Source: Arsenophonus sp046530785 (GTDB taxonomy: Bacteria > Pseudomonadota > Gammaproteobacteria > Enterobacterales > Enterobacteriaceae). From it: a DNA stretch of 64,000 nucleotides. Positions within the stretch are counted from its first letter, which is position 1. Every line of letters begins with the position of its first letter. Both the position numbers and the translations under genes were made by a program. Shown here piece by piece: positions 12,113 to 21,520 of the stretch. The stretch lies in NCBI GenBank assembly GCA_046530785.1, contig JBHEQT010000001.1, positions 124,001-188,000 of the forward strand. The letters are read 5' to 3'. The notes beneath the pieces were generated by a model, which saw nothing but the letters and a program-made list of their open reading frames with translations, did not search any database and was not told the origin of the DNA.

Positions 12113-13123
12113 ATGAAATTTATTGATGAAGCTAAAATATTAGTTATAGCTGGAGATGGTGGAAATGGTTGTGTTAGTTTCCGTCGTGAAAAATATATTC
12201 CTAAAGGTGGACCTAATGGTGGGGATGGTGGGAATGGTGGGAATGTTTATTTGTTGGCTGATGAAAATTTTAACACTTTGATTCATTATAGATTTAAAAC
12301 AATATTCCGAGCTGAAAAGGGAGAAAATGGTAAAAATTATGATTGTATAGGAAAATCTGGGAAAAATAACACTATTAAAGTTCCAGTTGGTACTCGGATA
12401 CGTGATTTTTTAACCAAAGAAATTATTGGTGATATGATTTATCATGGGCAACTTTTAATGGTTGCGAAAGGCGGATTTCATGGTTTAGGTAATACTCGAT
12501 TTAAATCATCAGTTAATCGTGCTCCACGTCAAAAAACAATGGGGACTAAAGGAGAAAAAAGAGAATTATTGCTTGAATTGATGTTACTTGCTGATGTAGG
12601 AATGTTAGGAACTCCGAATGCAGGTAAATCAACTTTTATTCGTTTAGTTTCTGAGGCAAAACCTAAAGTTGCTGATTATCCATTTACTACTTTAATACCA
12701 ACTTTAGGAGTAGTACGTATGAATAGTGAGAAAAGCTTTGTTATTGCAGATATTCCTGGTTTAATTGAAGGAGCAGCAGAAGGTGCAGGTCTTGGCATTC
12801 GTTTCTTAAAGCATTTAGAACGCTGCAAAATACTTCTACATCTTATTGATATTTGCCCTATTGATGGATCTAATGCGATTAAAAATGCTAAAATAATTAA
12901 CACAGAACTAGAAAAATATAATAAAAAATTAGCACAAAAACCTAGGTGGTTAGTTTTTAATAAAGTTGATCTTTTAACGTCTGAAGAGGCAAATGAACGA
13001 ACAAAATCCATTATTGAAGCATTAGGTTGGAAAGAAAAATATTATCAGATCTCCGCAATAAATAAACTAGGTGTTAAATCACTTTGTTGGGATATCATAA
13101 AATTTAATGAAAATAAATTTTAA
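12113..13123 (+). CDS. obgE: Obg-family GTPase ObgE/CgtA, short C terminus
   Basis: A GTPase that acts in late assembly of the 50S subunit. The N-terminal glycine-rich Obg fold (residues 1-158) is complete (MKFIDEAKI, GGPNGGDGGNGG). It is followed by a G domain with G1 GTPNAGKS at 166-173, the DYPFTTL switch, G3 DIPG and G4 NKVD near 283. The protein stops at residue 336, soon after the G5 region (SAINKLG), whereas E. coli ObgE has 390 residues ending in an acidic tail. The tail is therefore missing; the catalytic part looks intact. The stop is followed at once by a small hairpin. Confidence 0.95.
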   Translation: MKFIDEAKILVIAGDGGNGCVSFRREKYIPKGGPNGGDGGNGGNVYLLADENFNTLIHYRFKTIFRAEKGENGKNYDCIGKSGKNNTIKVPVGTRIRDFLTKEIIGDMIYHGQLLMVAKGGFHGLGNTRFKSSVNRAPRQKTMGTKGEKRELLLELMLLADVGMLGTPNAGKSTFIRLVSEAKPKVADYPFTTLIPTLGVVRMNSEKSFVIADIPGLIEGAAEGAGLGIRFLKHLERCKILLHLIDICPIDGSNAIKNAKIINTELEKYNKKLAQKPRWLVFNKVDLLTSEEANERTKSIIEALGWKEKYYQISAINKLGVKSLCWDIIKFNENKF

Positions 13124-13143
13124 AAAATTCTACTTAGAATTTT
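13124..13143 (+). terminator. weak hairpin after obgE
   Basis: Perfect 8-bp arms AAAATTCT and AGAATTTT with a 4-base loop begin directly at the obgE stop. There is no separate T-run beyond the arm itself, so termination is only possible, not shown. Confidence 0.35.
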
Positions 13144-14627
13144 GAAAGAAAAGTTTAAACTTATTAAATAACTATTTAATAAGAAAAGAACTAAATAAAG
13201 ATAATGATGAAGAGAAGAGCAAAGAAGCTTTTTTATAAGTATAATTAGTTAAGAGTTAATTTACTAAATTATCTAGAGTAAATAAATTACGACAGAATAG
13301 TTAAAATTTATTTATCATAATTTTATTAGTTATATTTAAATTTTTAATTTAGTAAATAAAACTTTATTTAAAAAATAAACATACCTAAATATAAAAATAT
13401 ATATTTTTATATTATAATATAGAATATGTTATTAACACAGTGTTATCAAAAAAAATGATCTAATGTTTAGAATTTCTTATATTTAAAATATTTTTTATGT
13501 TAGATTAAGTGGTACAATTAAATATTTTTCCAAAATAGATTTTTAACATATATTATTCGATATTTATAATTAATATTTATACACTTTACATAATTTTTAA
13601 ATAAAAAGGATAATAAGAATCCTTCAAGTGTGTTAAAAGTAATGAACCAGTTATAATATATAACGGATTTAATCTTCTATTATAACTAACTAATACATAG
13701 TAACATATATCCAGTTAAATTATTTATTAGTACAATAAGTTTATGAAAACTAAATATTAATATTCTAAAATACTATATATAAATGATATCATCAGTTTTT
13801 TTGGTTACTATTTAAAGCTCTGAGAAATATTTTATCGATAATTTCTCATCTAGAAATTGGTAAACTAAAAAATTGTATCATGAATTTCATAGTAGCTAAA
13901 TTATCTTTTTTCTTGAAAAAAGAAATTTTATAAAATAATAAAGTCAATTATTAAATTTCTATCAAGATAGATCAATATCCATTTATTTTAATTCAGTTAC
14001 TAAATTAAAAATTGTTGACATCTTAAAATATCAGATCTCTATTCAATAGTATAAATAATATTTTTAAAAAAATAACGATAATTTTTTGTACTATTAAATT
14101 TTGAGCAATTGATAATTGGTAGTTAATTAAACTAATACATTAATATTTTCGTTAAGTAACTTATTATAAGATATTCGAACTATTTATTTTTTTTAGATAA
14201 TTGATTATATTAGTATATTATTTCCTATAATGTTTAACGATAAAAAATAATTGTCTTAATTGACAGATAATTAATGTAGCTTTCAACTTTTTAAGAAAAA
14301 ATTATCTTATATAAGATAAAAGCAATTAAATAAACTTATATAATATTTTAATTTTTTAAGAGTTATAAATATTATATGTATTATACATATAATATAGATA
14401 CTTATAAAGTATAATGAAAAAAGTAAGAAATGATTTCTAGCATTAAGTTTCTACTTAGAATCACTAATTAAATGATAAAATCATGAAATTACTAACTAAT
14501 AGTTAGTAATATATACCTTTTATTTATTTAAATACTTTTTATCAGAATTAATAAATTGCTTTTAATAATAACAAAATTATAAAGAAGAATTTAATTTTCT
14601 TTAAAAAAGATTTAGAGGTATTTATTG
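13144..14627. other. gene-free spacer at the former dacB locus
   Basis: In E. coli dacB, transcribed opposite to its neighbours, lies between obgE and greA. The gap here has about the length of dacB, but I could not find the SxxK or SxN motifs on the minus strand. It is probably a fully eroded dacB; that is inference from synteny and size only. A ribosome binding site (AGAGG) for greA occupies the end. Confidence 0.55.
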
Positions 14628-15104
14628 ATGAAACAAATTCCGATGACTGTAGGTGGCGCAAAAAAGTTGCGTAAGGAGTTAGAATTTTTAAAAAATATTC
14701 GCCGACCTGAAATTATTTCTGCTATTGCAGCAGCACGTGAGTATGGTGATTTGAAAGAAAATGCAGAATATCATGCAGCACGTGATCAACAAGGATTTTG
14801 TGAATGGCGTATCCAAGAAATTGAGAATAAATTATCTCATGCACAAGTTATTGATATAACAAAGATAAAAAATGATGGTCGTGTAATATTCGGTGCGATA
14901 GTCACATTATTTAATATAAGAATAAATGAAAATCAGACTTATCGTATCGTTGGTGATGATGAAGCTGATATTAAAAAAAATCTTATTTCTATTAATTCAC
15001 CAATAGCTAGAGGTTTAATCGGTAAGAAAATAGATGATGTTGTATTTATCAAAACCCCTGGAGGTGAGGTTGAATACGAAATTTTAAAAGTAGAATATAT
15101 ATAA
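14628..15104 (+). CDS. greA: transcription elongation factor GreA
   Basis: GreA enters the RNA polymerase secondary channel and stimulates cleavage of backtracked RNA. The 158 residues are identical in length to E. coli. The N-terminal coiled coil carries the tip acids in REYGDLKENAEYHAARDQQG (the D/E pair near residues 41-44). The C-terminal FKBP-like domain has GDDEADI, SPIARGLIGK and TPGGEVEYEI. The ATG at 14628 is chosen over a TTG one codon earlier because it matches the family start and has AGAGG at good spacing. The gene stands alone; dacB and yhbY on either side have decayed. Confidence 0.97.
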   Translation: MKQIPMTVGGAKKLRKELEFLKNIRRPEIISAIAAAREYGDLKENAEYHAARDQQGFCEWRIQEIENKLSHAQVIDITKIKNDGRVIFGAIVTLFNIRINENQTYRIVGDDEADIKKNLISINSPIARGLIGKKIDDVVFIKTPGGEVEYEILKVEYI

Positions 15105-15635
15105 TTTAAAAATCGTTAAATTCTGATAGTACTTATTAAAGTAAGAAAATTTCATAATATTGTTTTTATTATGAAGTGAAAAAATATTTCACAGATTAAA
15201 TTTAGAATAGTTATTTAGATATATATAAAATTATATATTTTAAAAGGATATTATAGAGGAATTAAGATTCTTACAAAAATTTTATACATTGATAATATCA
15301 CTTTCTTGAATAATTTTACCAGCAAACCATCAAATTTTTTCTGGCTATCTTCGATCGCTATTTTGATTTTAATCACTTCATGATATGAAAAAATTATTTG
15401 ATTTCATTAAAATATTTTCAATTTAACTATTGTTAATATTATTACAACAAGGTTTTAGAGATGATGAATAAGAATTTTAGATATCGTATTTTTTATTAAT
15501 CGTTATTATTTTTTATTTAATTTGATTAAAAAATTTGATTCTAATCCCATTTTTTAGTTATAACCATAAATTCTATAATTTTTTATATTAAAAATAAAAA
15601 ATAATATTTTATTTTGTAAGAATACTTGGAAAAGA
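15105..15635. other. spacer between greA and rlmE with two hairpins and a yhbY remnant
   Basis: Two small perfect hairpins follow greA (15151-15175 with 9-bp arms; 15176-15192 with 6-bp arms). Neither has a T-run. A minus-strand remnant of yhbY occupies about 15285-15415. The last 200 bases before rlmE are AT-rich with no promoter I can defend. Confidence 0.6.
15285..15415 (-). pseudogene. yhbY: remnant of the ribosome-associated CRM-domain protein YhbY
   Basis: In E. coli yhbY (97 residues) lies between greA and rlmE on the opposite strand, exactly here. The minus strand reads HEVIKIKIAIEDS, matching HELIKVKIATEDR of YhbY. It is preceded by NEIK, a stop and FFH (family EIEQALEHH), and followed after a frameshift by ESDIINV (family ETGACNV). 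The matches are colinear and on the predicted strand. In-frame stops and at least one frameshift rule out a working gene. The N-terminal third and the C-terminal end are no longer readable. Confidence 0.75.
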
Positions 15636-16265
15636 ATGATTAATAAAAAGCGTTCAGAAAGTTCTAGTCGTTGGTTAGAAGAGCATTTTACTGATAAATA
15701 CGTTCTTCAAGCGCAAAAAAATGGAGTTCGCTCACGTGCATGGTTTAAATTAGATGAGATTCAGAAGACTGATAAAATATTTAAACCTGGAATGACTGTT
15801 GTTGATTTAGGTGCAGCACCTGGTGGATGGTCGCAATATGCAGCAAATAAAGTTGGGAAAGCGGGGTGGATTATTGCATGTGATTTATTACTAATGAATC
15901 CTATTGGTGGTGTTGATTTCTTGCAAGGAGATTTTCGAGATGAACAGATATTAAAAGAATTACTTAAGCGAATTAACGGAAAGAAAGTTCAAGTTATTAT
16001 GTCGGATATGGCTCCTAATATAAGTGGAATACTTGCTATTGATATTTCTCGATCCATGTATCTAGTTGAAATAGCGTTGGATATGTGTCGTTATGTACTG
16101 GGTACCGGGGCTAGTTTTATTGTTAAAGTATTTCATGGAGAGGGATTTGATGAATATCTTAAGAAAATTCGTTCTCTATTTTTGAAAGTCAAAATTCGTA
16201 AACCAGATTCTTCACGGTCACGTTCACGTGAAGTGTATATTGTAGCGACAGGATATAAAATATAG
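15636..16265 (+). CDS. rlmE: 23S rRNA 2'-O-ribose methyltransferase RlmE (RrmJ/FtsJ)
   Basis: Methylates the 2'-O of U2552 in 23S rRNA within the 50S particle, using SAM. The 209 residues match E. coli along the whole length. The SAM motif VDLGAAPGGWSQY is near residues 55-67. The catalytic K-D-K-E tetrad is complete: K38 in RAWFKLDE, D in MSDMAPN, K in FIVKVFHG and E in SREVYIVAT. It lies 50 bases upstream of ftsH, as in enterobacteria, and probably shares its transcript. I could not identify the heat-shock promoter known for this operon in E. coli. Confidence 0.96.
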   Translation: MINKKRSESSSRWLEEHFTDKYVLQAQKNGVRSRAWFKLDEIQKTDKIFKPGMTVVDLGAAPGGWSQYAANKVGKAGWIIACDLLLMNPIGGVDFLQGDFRDEQILKELLKRINGKKVQVIMSDMAPNISGILAIDISRSMYLVEIALDMCRYVLGTGASFIVKVFHGEGFDEYLKKIRSLFLKVKIRKPDSSRSRSREVYIVATGYKI

Positions 16266-16315
16266 TACCCTGTACGTTATTTATTTAATATAGTTGTAGT
16301 GAAGAGGTTCATCCA

Positions 16316-18268
16316 TTGAGTGACATGGCGAAAAACCTGATTCTCTGGGTAGTAATTGCAGTAGTTTTAATGTCTTTATTCCAGAGTTTTGGTCCTAGCG
16401 ATTCGAATAGTCGCAGGGTGGATTATTCTACCTTTATGAATGAGTTAACTCAGGATCAGATACGTGAAGTTCGAATTTCTGATCGTGAAATTAGTGTTAA
16501 GAAAATAGATAATAGTCGTTATACGACTTATATTCCAGTGAGAGAAGATCCAAAATTATTGGATACCTTGATTGAAAGAAATGTCGTCGTTATTGGCGAA
16601 CCACCTCAAGAACAAAGTTTCTTAGCAACTATTTTTATTTCCTGGTTCCCAATGTTCTTATTGATTGGAGTTTGGATATTTTTTATGCGTCAGATGCAAG
16701 GAGGTGGTGGAAAAGGTGCGATCTCTTTCGGTAAAAGTAAAGCACGCATAATGACAGAAGATCAAATTAAAACAACTTTTGCTGATGTTGTAGGTTGTGA
16801 TGAGGCAAAAGAAGAAGTTAGTGAATTAGCTGAATATTTGCGTGAACCTGGTCGTTTTCAAAAATTAGGTGGTAAAATTCCTAAAGGAATTTTAATGATA
16901 GGACCACCAGGAACCGGTAAAACTTTATTAGCTAAAGCGATTGCTGGTGAAGCAAAGGTTCCATTTTTTACTATCTCCGGATCAGATTTTGTAGAAATGT
17001 TCGTTGGTGTTGGTGCTTCTCGTGTTCGTGATATGTTTGAACAAGCAAAGAAAGCCGCTCCTTGTATTATCTTTATTGACGAAATAGATGCTGTTGGGCG
17101 CCAACGGGGTGCAGGTTTAGGAGGAGGGCACGATGAACGTGAACAAACTCTTAACCAAATGTTGGTGGAGATGGATGGATTCGAAGGTAATGAAGGTATT
17201 ATTGTTATTGCAGCTACTAACCGTCCCGATGTTTTAGATCCGGCATTATTACGTCCTGGACGTTTTGATAGGCAGGTCGTTGTTGGTTTACCTGATATAC
17301 GTGGTCGCGAGCAAATTTTAAAGGTTCATATGAGACGTGTACCTTTGGATCCCTCTGTTGATGTTTCAATTCTAGCACGAGGTACACCAGGGTTTTCTGG
17401 TGCTGATTTAGCTAATCTAATTAATGAAGCAGCTCTTTTTGCAGCACGTGGAAATAAGCGCGTTGTCACAATGACAGAATTTGAAAAAGCAAAAGATAAG
17501 ATTATGATGGGTGTTGAACGCCGTTCTATGGTCATGACAGAAGAACAAAAAGAATCCACTGCTTATCATGAAGCTGGTCATGCGATCATTGGACGGATTG
17601 TGCCTGAACATGATCCAGTTCATAAAGTAACAATTATACCTCGTGGTCGTTCATTAGGTGTCACATTTTTCTTGCCAGAAGGCGATCAGATTAGTGCAAG
17701 TAGACAAAAATTAGAAAGTCAAATATCAACCCTTTATGGTGGACGATTAGCAGAAGAAATTATTTATGGATTAGAAAAAGTGTCTACTGGCGCATCAAAT
17801 GATATTAAAGTAGCAACAAACCTTGCTCGTAATATGGTAACACAATGGGGTTTTTCTGAAAAACTAGGACCTCTCCTCTATACTGAAGAAGAGGGAGAAA
17901 TTTTTTTAGGTCGTTCTTTTGCTAAAGTTAATCATATCTCTGATGAAACTGCAAGAGTAATTGATGAAGAAATAAAGGCAATTATTGATCGTAATTATCA
18001 ACGAGCTCACCAGATTTTGAGTGATCATATAGATATCCTTCATACAATGAAGGATGCATTAATGAAGTATGAAACTATTGATGCCCCTCAAATTGATGAT
18101 TTAATGAATCGTCGTCCAATTAGAAATCCTGTTGGCTGGGATGATAATAATCATAAGAATCTTAATTCTACTTATCCCTCAAAAGGAGAGGTAGAAAAGA
18201 ATATTTATGGTGCTCAGAACGAAGACAATATAAATGTAAATAATAATAGTAACGGAGAGAACCGTTAA
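16316..18268 (+). CDS. ftsH: ATP-dependent zinc metalloprotease FtsH
   Basis: A membrane-anchored hexameric AAA+ protease that degrades misfolded membrane proteins and short-lived regulators, LpxC among them in E. coli. Two transmembrane segments (near residues 8-25 and 103-124) flank a periplasmic loop. The AAA module has Walker A GPPGTGKT at 196-203, Walker B IIFIDEIDAVG and the arginine-finger region. The zinc site HEAGH is at 418-422. The start is TTG at 16316, 8 bases after GAGG; an internal ATG at 16325 gives the alternative MAKNLILW start. The 650 residues end in a hydrophilic N-rich tail that is poorly conserved. A terminator follows, then folP. Confidence 0.97.
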   Translation: MSDMAKNLILWVVIAVVLMSLFQSFGPSDSNSRRVDYSTFMNELTQDQIREVRISDREISVKKIDNSRYTTYIPVREDPKLLDTLIERNVVVIGEPPQEQSFLATIFISWFPMFLLIGVWIFFMRQMQGGGGKGAISFGKSKARIMTEDQIKTTFADVVGCDEAKEEVSELAEYLREPGRFQKLGGKIPKGILMIGPPGTGKTLLAKAIAGEAKVPFFTISGSDFVEMFVGVGASRVRDMFEQAKKAAPCIIFIDEIDAVGRQRGAGLGGGHDEREQTLNQMLVEMDGFEGNEGIIVIAATNRPDVLDPALLRPGRFDRQVVVGLPDIRGREQILKVHMRRVPLDPSVDVSILARGTPGFSGADLANLINEAALFAARGNKRVVTMTEFEKAKDKIMMGVERRSMVMTEEQKESTAYHEAGHAIIGRIVPEHDPVHKVTIIPRGRSLGVTFFLPEGDQISASRQKLESQISTLYGGRLAEEIIYGLEKVSTGASNDIKVATNLARNMVTQWGFSEKLGPLLYTEEEGEIFLGRSFAKVNHISDETARVIDEEIKAIIDRNYQRAHQILSDHIDILHTMKDALMKYETIDAPQIDDLMNRRPIRNPVGWDDNNHKNLNSTYPSKGEVEKNIYGAQNEDNINVNNNSNGENR

Positions 18269-18300
18269 TGATTATCGATTCTTTATCTAAAACAAAATTA

Positions 18301-18326
18301 AAACCCCAGGTTATCCTGGGTTTTTA
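18301..18326 (+). terminator. intrinsic terminator between ftsH and folP
   Basis: Arms AAACCCCAGG and CCTGGGTTT (one bulged C) enclose the loop TTAT and are followed by a run of T. It lies 32 bases past the ftsH stop and 25 before the folP start, so it probably tunes read-through into folP-glmM rather than fully separating them. Confidence 0.85.
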
Positions 18327-18350
18327 TTTTGTTTTAAGTAAGGTGAGATT

Positions 18351-19193
18351 ATGAAAATTAATACAAAAAAAATGAATCTTGATCTTAATCGTCCCATCGT
18401 TATGGGAATATTAAATGTTACTCCAGATTCTTTTTCTGATGGTGGTATATACAATCATTATAACTATGCGATCAAGCATGCAGCAAACATGGTGAAGAAT
18501 GGTGCGATGATTATTGATATTGGTGGTGAATCAACCCGCCCTGGTGCTAGTGAAGTAAGTTTACAGGAAGAACTTGATCGAGTTATCCCGATAATTGAAG
18601 CAGTAACCAAACGTTTTGAAATTTGGATTTCAGTGGATACTTCTAAAGCAATTGTTATGAAAGAGGCAGCTAAAGCTGGTGCTCATATTATTAATGATAT
18701 TAAATCGTTACATGGAAAAGGTTCATTAGAAATTGCTGCGAAAACTGGATTAGCGATTTGTATTATGCATATTTTAGATAATCCTAGAACAATACAACAA
18801 AATCAAAATTACAAAAATATAGTTGTAGAAATAAAACAGTATTTTTTAGATGAAATTAATCGATGTGAGGAAGCAGGTATTGCAAAAGATCAATTGATTA
18901 TTGATCCAGGTTTTTGTTTTGGTAAAAACTTATCACATAATTATCAATTATTAGCGAAATTAAATGAATTTCATACTTTAGGAGTACCGCTATTAGTTGG
19001 TATCTCTCGTAAATCTATGATTGGTGATTTACTGAAAATATCAATAAAAGAACGGCTTATTGGTAGTATTGCATGCGCAGTTATCGCAGCTATGCATGGA
19101 GGGGCACAGATTATTAGAGCTCATGATGTAAAAGAAACTGTACAGGCTATGAAGATTGTTCAAGCAACACTTTCAGAAAAGGAAGTAGGATAA
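18351..19193 (+). CDS. folP: dihydropteroate synthase
   Basis: Condenses p-aminobenzoate with 6-hydroxymethyl-dihydropterin diphosphate to dihydropteroate in folate synthesis. It has 280 residues (282 in E. coli) in a TIM-barrel fold. The diagnostic segments are MGILNVTPDSFSDGG, DIGGESTRPGA, VDTSKA and VGISRKSMIG. The pterin-pocket motif reads DPGFCFGK from D185, with cysteine at residue 189 where the E. coli enzyme has glycine; this is unusual. AAGGTGAG precedes the ATG. glmM starts two bases after the stop, so the two are translationally close. Confidence 0.95.
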   Translation: MKINTKKMNLDLNRPIVMGILNVTPDSFSDGGIYNHYNYAIKHAANMVKNGAMIIDIGGESTRPGASEVSLQEELDRVIPIIEAVTKRFEIWISVDTSKAIVMKEAAKAGAHIINDIKSLHGKGSLEIAAKTGLAICIMHILDNPRTIQQNQNYKNIVVEIKQYFLDEINRCEEAGIAKDQLIIDPGFCFGKNLSHNYQLLAKLNEFHTLGVPLLVGISRKSMIGDLLKISIKERLIGSIACAVIAAMHGGAQIIRAHDVKETVQAMKIVQATLSEKEVG

Positions 19194-19195
19194 CT

Positions 19196-20524
19196 ATGAG
19201 TAAGCGTAAATATTTTGGCACTGATGGTATTCGTGGCAAAGTAGGAGAAAATCCAATTACACCTGATTTTGTTTTGAAATTAGGTTGGGCAGCAGGTAAG
19301 GTTTTAGCGAGAGATGGCTCTCGAAAAATAATCATAGGTAAAGATACCCGAATTTCTGGTTATATGTTAGAATCTGCTTTAGAAGCTGGTCTTGCTGCAG
19401 CTGGATTATCTGCTGCATTTACAGGCCCTATGCCAACACCAGCGATTGCTTATTTAACTCGAACATATCGAGCAGAGGCAGGTATTGTCATTTCAGCTTC
19501 ACATAATCCTTATTATGATAATGGAATTAAATTTTTTTCTATTGATGGGACTAAATTACCTGATAATGTAGAAGAATCAATAGAAATAGAGATGGAAAAA
19601 CCACTTACTTGTGTAGAATCTTCGGAATTAGGACGTGCAAAACGTATCATTGATGCTGGTGGGCGTTATATAGAATACTGCAAAGGAACTTTTCCAAGTG
19701 AAAAAAACTTAAATGGATTAAAAATTATTTTAGATTGTGCTAATGGATCAACATATCATATTGCACCAAACGTTTTAATTGAGCTTGGAGCAGAAGTTAT
19801 TGTCATTGGATGTGAGCCAAATGGTATTAATATCAATCAGGGTTGTGGTGCTACAGATATTGCATTATTACAAAAACGTGTAGTAGAAGAAAAAGCTAAT
19901 ATTGGTCTCGCCTTTGATGGTGATGGTGATAGGGTGATAATGGTTGATCATTTTGGAAATAAAATAGATGGTGATCAAATACTTTATATTATTGCTCGTG
20001 ATAGACTTCAACAAGGTCAATTACATGGTGGAGTTGTTGGTACATTAATGAGTAATATGGGATTAGAATTAGCGTTACAAGAATTGTATATACCTTTTAT
20101 TCGAACAAAAGTAGGAGATCGTTATGTTCTCGAAAAATTACAAGAAAAAGGATGGAAGCTTGGTGCTGAAAATTCAGGACATATTATTTTATTAGATAAA
20201 ACAACTACATGTGATGGTATTATTGCTGGATTACAAGTTTTAAGTGCAATGGTTCGTAACAAAATGAGTCTTTATGATCTTTCTTATAATATTAAATTGA
20301 TGCCTCAGGTATTGGTAAACGTATATTTTTCTGGAAGTAATGATCCTTTGGTTAAAGGTGATCTTTTAAATGTAGTAAAACAAGTTGAAAAAGAACTAGC
20401 AGGTAAAGGACGCGTTTTATTACGTAAATCAGGTACAGAGTCTTTGATTCGAATCATGGTAGAAGGTGAAAATGAAAAACAGGTTACTGTAATGGCTAAC
20501 CGTATCGCTTCTATGGTGATATAG
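19196..20524 (+). CDS. glmM: phosphoglucosamine mutase
   Basis: Converts glucosamine-6-phosphate to glucosamine-1-phosphate on the way to UDP-GlcNAc, the precursor of peptidoglycan and lipid A. It has 442 residues (445 in E. coli). The phosphorylated serine is S102 in ISASHNP. The metal loop DGDGDR and the C-terminal phosphate-binding loop RKSGTESLIRIMVEG are present. In the E. coli enzyme the latter reads GTEPLIR; here serine replaces proline, which should be tolerated. The gene follows folP at two bases, as in enterobacteria. It suggests the cell still makes wall or LPS, in line with lptFG. Confidence 0.96.
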   Translation: MSKRKYFGTDGIRGKVGENPITPDFVLKLGWAAGKVLARDGSRKIIIGKDTRISGYMLESALEAGLAAAGLSAAFTGPMPTPAIAYLTRTYRAEAGIVISASHNPYYDNGIKFFSIDGTKLPDNVEESIEIEMEKPLTCVESSELGRAKRIIDAGGRYIEYCKGTFPSEKNLNGLKIILDCANGSTYHIAPNVLIELGAEVIVIGCEPNGININQGCGATDIALLQKRVVEEKANIGLAFDGDGDRVIMVDHFGNKIDGDQILYIIARDRLQQGQLHGGVVGTLMSNMGLELALQELYIPFIRTKVGDRYVLEKLQEKGWKLGAENSGHIILLDKTTTCDGIIAGLQVLSAMVRNKMSLYDLSYNIKLMPQVLVNVYFSGSNDPLVKGDLLNVVKQVEKELAGKGRVLLRKSGTESLIRIMVEGENEKQVTVMANRIASMVI

Positions 20525-20690
20525 TCAAATAAATTAAAAGAGGTTTATAACTCCTAGCATTTTAAAATTTATATAAATTAAATAAATTTTATATTTTATT
20601 AAAATAATTTTATCTAATTATTGTTGTATATTTCTAAATAGTACAATGATATAAAATAATATTGCTCCTCATACAAATTTTGGTTAGTAT

Positions 20691-20721
20691 CTTAATCTCT
20701 TTCTTTAAGAGAGAGATTAAG
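20691..20721 (+). repeat. hairpin in the glmM-secG spacer
   Basis: Arms CTTAATCTCTTTC and GAGAGAGATTAAG pair over 13 bp (one G-T) around a 5-base loop. There is no T-run, so it is not a standard terminator. It lies 64 bases upstream of secG and may shape the leader or protect the 3' end of the glmM message. Confidence 0.5.
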
Positions 20722-20784
20722 AAGTTCTTTGTGAAAGATAATTTTTTTCCAAAACTTTGTTTTTAATAAAGGTAGTTATTAACT

Positions 20785-21123
20785 ATGTATATAACTTTTT
20801 TAATCATCTTTTTGTTAGTATCAATTGTTCTGATTAGTATGATCATGTTGCAACAAGGGAAAAATATTGCTATAGGATCTTCATTTTCTACAGGGGCTTC
20901 TGCAACATTATTTGGTTCATCAGGAACAGGTAACTTTATGACACGGATGATAGTTATCTTTGCAACATTATTTTTTGTTATGAGTTTAGTGTTAGGAAAT
21001 TTAACTTCCAATAAAAATGTATCTGGAAGTAAATGGGAAAATATTGGTGAACCTTCTAAAATTGAAAAATCAATTGAAGTACTTAAAGCGCCTGTATCAC
21101 CAACAACTGATATTCCTCACTAA
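20785..21123 (+). CDS. secG: protein translocase subunit SecG
   Basis: A small inner-membrane subunit of SecYEG that assists preprotein translocation. The 112 residues (110 in E. coli) have two hydrophobic segments (about 2-20 and 53-73). They are separated by the loop GKNIAIGSSFSTGASATLFGSSGTGNF, whose family signature is the SGSAxTLFGSSGxGNF-like block. The tail is hydrophilic and variable. It is followed after 59 bases by tRNA-Leu, the same order as in E. coli. Confidence 0.95.
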   Translation: MYITFLIIFLLVSIVLISMIMLQQGKNIAIGSSFSTGASATLFGSSGTGNFMTRMIVIFATLFFVMSLVLGNLTSNKNVSGSKWENIGEPSKIEKSIEVLKAPVSPTTDIPH

Positions 21124-21182
21124 TTATTAAACAAATATATTGTATATTATAGTACTTTTTTCAAAAAATTGTGTTAATATTT

Positions 21183-21267
21183 GCCGAGGTGGTGAAATTG
21201 GTATACACGCTATCTTGAGGTGGTAGTGCCTATAAAAGGCGTACGGGTTCAATTCCCGTCCTTGGCA
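21183..21267 (+). tRNA. leuU: tRNA-Leu (anticodon GAG)
   Basis: An 85-base class II tRNA. The acceptor arms GCCGAGG and CCTTGGC pair fully, with one G-T, and the discriminator base is A. The anticodon stem-loop CTATC-TTGAGGT-GGTAG gives GAG, reading CUU/CUC. The variable arm (GTGCCTATAAAAGGCGT) is long, as in tRNA-Leu. The T arm is ACGGG-TTCAATT-CCCGT. The position after secG and the anticodon match E. coli leuU. CCA is not encoded (the sequence continues TAA), so the 3' end needs Cca, which is present in this window. Confidence 0.96.
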
Positions 21268-21284
21268 TAATTTTAAATGATAAC

Positions 21285-21313
21285 TTGTATTTTATATATT
21301 ATCAGGGTAATAT
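21285..21313 (+). promoter_or_regulatory. promoter of metY and the nusA-infB operon
   Basis: TTGTAT (21285-21290) and TAATAT (21308-21313) are separated by exactly 17 bases and end 15 bases before the first base of tRNA-fMet. Position and spacing fit the known promoter in front of metY in E. coli. argG, which lies between leuU and metY in E. coli, is absent. Confidence 0.65.
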
Positions 21314-21328
21314 TTTAAAAATTCCGAA

Positions 21329-21405
<77 letters not shown>

Positions 21406-21520
21406 TTTAGTATATGTTATATTTCAATCATTTTATTAAATATTGTTTCCTGTTTTGAAGAGTGCTGAGTCAGGAGAGTTAAACTTCTACTTCACTGTGA
21501 ATAGGGTCCAGTTACATGTA
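21406..21520 (+). promoter_or_regulatory. leader between metY and its terminator
   Basis: This short stretch is clearly less AT-rich than ordinary spacers, especially at 21458-21515, and has no reading frame of note. It is part of the metY-nusA leader transcript. The retained composition suggests either recent decay or a selected RNA structure; I cannot assign a fold. Confidence 0.4.

Noticed and set aside
13144..14627. Possible dacB remnant
   Set aside because: Position and length fit, but no penicillin-binding motif or run of matching residues can be read on the minus strand.
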